From Deltaproteobacteria bacterium (lineage in GTDB: Bacteria; Desulfobacterota; Binatia; HRBIN30): DNA of 34,709 bases. The notes below the pieces were generated by a model. That model saw only the letters and a program-made list of their open reading frames with translations. It searched no databases and was not told the DNA's origin. How positions within the stretch are numbered: position 1 is the stretch's first letter; every line of letters starts with the position of its first letter. The position numbers were made by a program, and so were the translations under genes. Positions 33,379 to 34,709 of the stretch are shown here, in pieces. Where the stretch lies: NCBI GenBank assembly GCA_016200585.1, contig JACQEN010000078.1:1-34709 (forward strand), written 5' to 3'.

Positions 33379-34536
33379 CTATTTCGATGGAAGCCAGGCC
33401 TCGCAATCGGCTACGATGTCCGGCGCTGCATTTGTCGCGAGACGGCACAATCGCATGGACGTTTCTTTCCAGAAGTCTACATCGGTACACAGGCGAGCGA
33501 GCCGGGCGACGGCCTCTTCGATCCGGAAATCAGCTTCACTACACCACCAAACGCCGGTTGGCTCGGCAAACGCCTGCGCGTTGCCGCGCTGGTGATCATC
33601 GGAAGCGACCGACATTGGGATGACGATCGCGGGCAGTGCGACGGCTGCCAACTCGGCCAGCGTTGTGCCGCCGCAGCTGACGGCGACGTCGGCCCAGGTG
33701 TACGCTTCCGCCATATTGTCGACGTAGGCATCGACGCGTGTCGTAACGCCCGTCGATGCGTACGCGGCGCGTATGGCTCTGACGTCGCCGCCGGCAAAAC
33801 GGCTGTCGCGTTGGGCCCACGGGACACGGTCGATGTCGCCGGCTTGATGCCAGACTTCGAGATCGATGCCACGCTTCTTCAATTGTTCGACAACACCTGG
33901 CAGGGCGCGATTTAGAAGCGGCGAGCCCAGTGTTCCGCCGGTGACCAGGAGATGAATCGGGCGCTTGCCGAAGGGCGGAGCCACACGCCGTTGACCGACG
34001 CGTCGCAGCAGCGCGCTGACCAACATGCCCACGTAGCGTGTCTTGCCGATCGGGAGTTCTCCCGCTGTTCCCGGGAACGCCACGTAGACGCGATCGACGA
34101 AGCGCGCCAGAAACCGGTTGGCTCGTCCCGCTTCGCGGCTGCTTTCATGAACCGCGCAAGGGATCCGCAAACTGCGCGCTGCCAGCAGCGTGCCGACGGA
34201 GGCGTAGCCGCCGAGGCCGATCGCCAGCTCGATTCGTTCGGCACGCAGGAGGTGCCGGGCACGCCAAAATCCCGCGGCCAGCATCGCGGCGGCATGGGGA
34301 CGCTGGAGCCAGCTGGTTCCGTAGAAAGGCGTGCCTCGTATCAACTCCAGACGATAGCCGCGCTTCGGGACAAGGAAACGTTCAACGCCGTTGGCCGTAC
34401 CGACGAAGAGCAACTCGACGTCGGGCACCGCGATGCGGTAGGCTTCGGCCAATGCCAGCCCCGAGTTGACGTGGCCGCCTGTTCCACCGGCGGCGATTGC
34501 GATGCGTCGAGCGGATGCCGTTTGTGAAAGTGCCAT
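33379..34536 (-). CDS. murG: MurG-family UDP-GlcNAc glycosyltransferase (divergent)
   Basis: This GT-B enzyme has about 385 residues and starts at ATG 34536; the open frame extends upstream to 34704 but that part is low-complexity and unlike protein. The N-terminal glycine-rich motif is IAIAAGGTGGHVNSGLALAE. GLGGYASVGTLLAARSLRI and IPCAVHESS follow, as in MurG, but HEQNAVPG is replaced by HESSREAG. The C-terminal domain has LLVTGGTLGSPLLN, then SCGGTTLAELAAVALP and DDHQRGNAQAFAE, where DDHQ is the MurG donor-site motif. MurG makes lipid II from lipid I on the inner face of the membrane. The differences, together with its place away from a dcw cluster, leave open that this is a paralogue acting on another lipid-linked sugar. 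It converges on the oligosaccharyltransferase gene. Confidence 0.75.
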   Translation of the reverse strand: MALSQTASARRIAIAAGGTGGHVNSGLALAEAYRIAVPDVELLFVGTANGVERFLVPKRGYRLELIRGTPFYGTSWLQRPHAAAMLAAGFWRARHLLRAERIELAIGLGGYASVGTLLAARSLRIPCAVHESSREAGRANRFLARFVDRVYVAFPGTAGELPIGKTRYVGMLVSALLRRVGQRRVAPPFGKRPIHLLVTGGTLGSPLLNRALPGVVEQLKKRGIDLEVWHQAGDIDRVPWAQRDSRFAGGDVRAIRAAYASTGVTTRVDAYVDNMAEAYTWADVAVSCGGTTLAELAAVALPAIVIPMSVASDDHQRGNAQAFAEPTGVWWCSEADFRIEEAVARLARLCTDVDFWKETSMRLCRLATNAAPDIVADCEAWLPSK

Positions 34537-34709
34537 CGTGGTTGAGGGTGAAGGGTGCAGAGTGTATCGGTGACGTTGTTGCGGGGCAACGAGGCGTGGA
34601 ATCGGCGACGGACGACAAAGAGACGCGGGACATCGGTACCGGAGCCCGACGGAATTGTTCGGTTGGCTCGCCTGACGGTGATTTGTCACTTCCATCCGCG
34701 ACATCTTGC

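Overview
The window looks like a high-GC, Gram-negative, deltaproteobacterium-like chromosome. Evidence for this is the large number of lipobox (lipoprotein) signals, outer-membrane beta-barrel and OmpA-type sequences, proline/threonine-rich 'TPT' linkers in secreted proteins, a Hanks kinase with a periplasmic-type tail, and a bacterial STT3-type oligosaccharyltransferase. A Binatota/Desulfobacterota-like lineage is my best guess, but nothing here proves it. No tRNA, rRNA, CRISPR array, transposase or phage gene was recognised.

Layout. 1-4877 holds a large NAD-dependent glutamate dehydrogenase split by one frameshift near 1255-1287. 4949-10023 holds a DUF2905 membrane protein, a MATE exporter, a secreted PHM-like copper monooxygenase fused to a cytochrome c module, a small tRNA-binding protein and a PaaK-like adenylate-forming enzyme. 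10090-19189 is an envelope region. It contains a three-gene CsgG / DUF4810 / GNA1162 lipoprotein operon with 4-base overlaps, a small glycine-rich membrane protein, a SYLF lipid-binding protein, a TRL-like lipoprotein, a beta-barrel candidate, an OmpA-domain remnant, two tandem paralogous lipoproteins, a caspase-fold lipoprotein with an EF-hand, and a convergent Ser/Thr kinase with a DUF4384 tail. Its central part (about 13.2-17.5 kb) is visibly poorer in GC than the flanks.

19406-29437 holds a YfhO-type membrane protein, a subtilase truncated before its catalytic serine, a beta-propeller protein with a sortase-like C-terminal tail, and a LolCDE/MacB-type ABC exporter pair. It ends with two head-truncated gene remnants that abut at about 28.36-28.39 kb. 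This segment carries clear scars of rearrangement, including a 12-codon copy of the ABC permease C-terminus joined to the broken subtilase. 29536-34709 holds a conserved hypothetical membrane protein, an STT3-family oligosaccharyltransferase and a divergent MurG-type glycosyltransferase.

The most unusual items are three. The copper monooxygenase has His where the family has its CuM methionine ligand, and carries an N-terminal CX4CH cytochrome module. The surface caspase lies tail to tail with a kinase-DUF4384 protein inside a dense lipoprotein cluster. Finally, duplication and deletion scars surround the ABC exporter.
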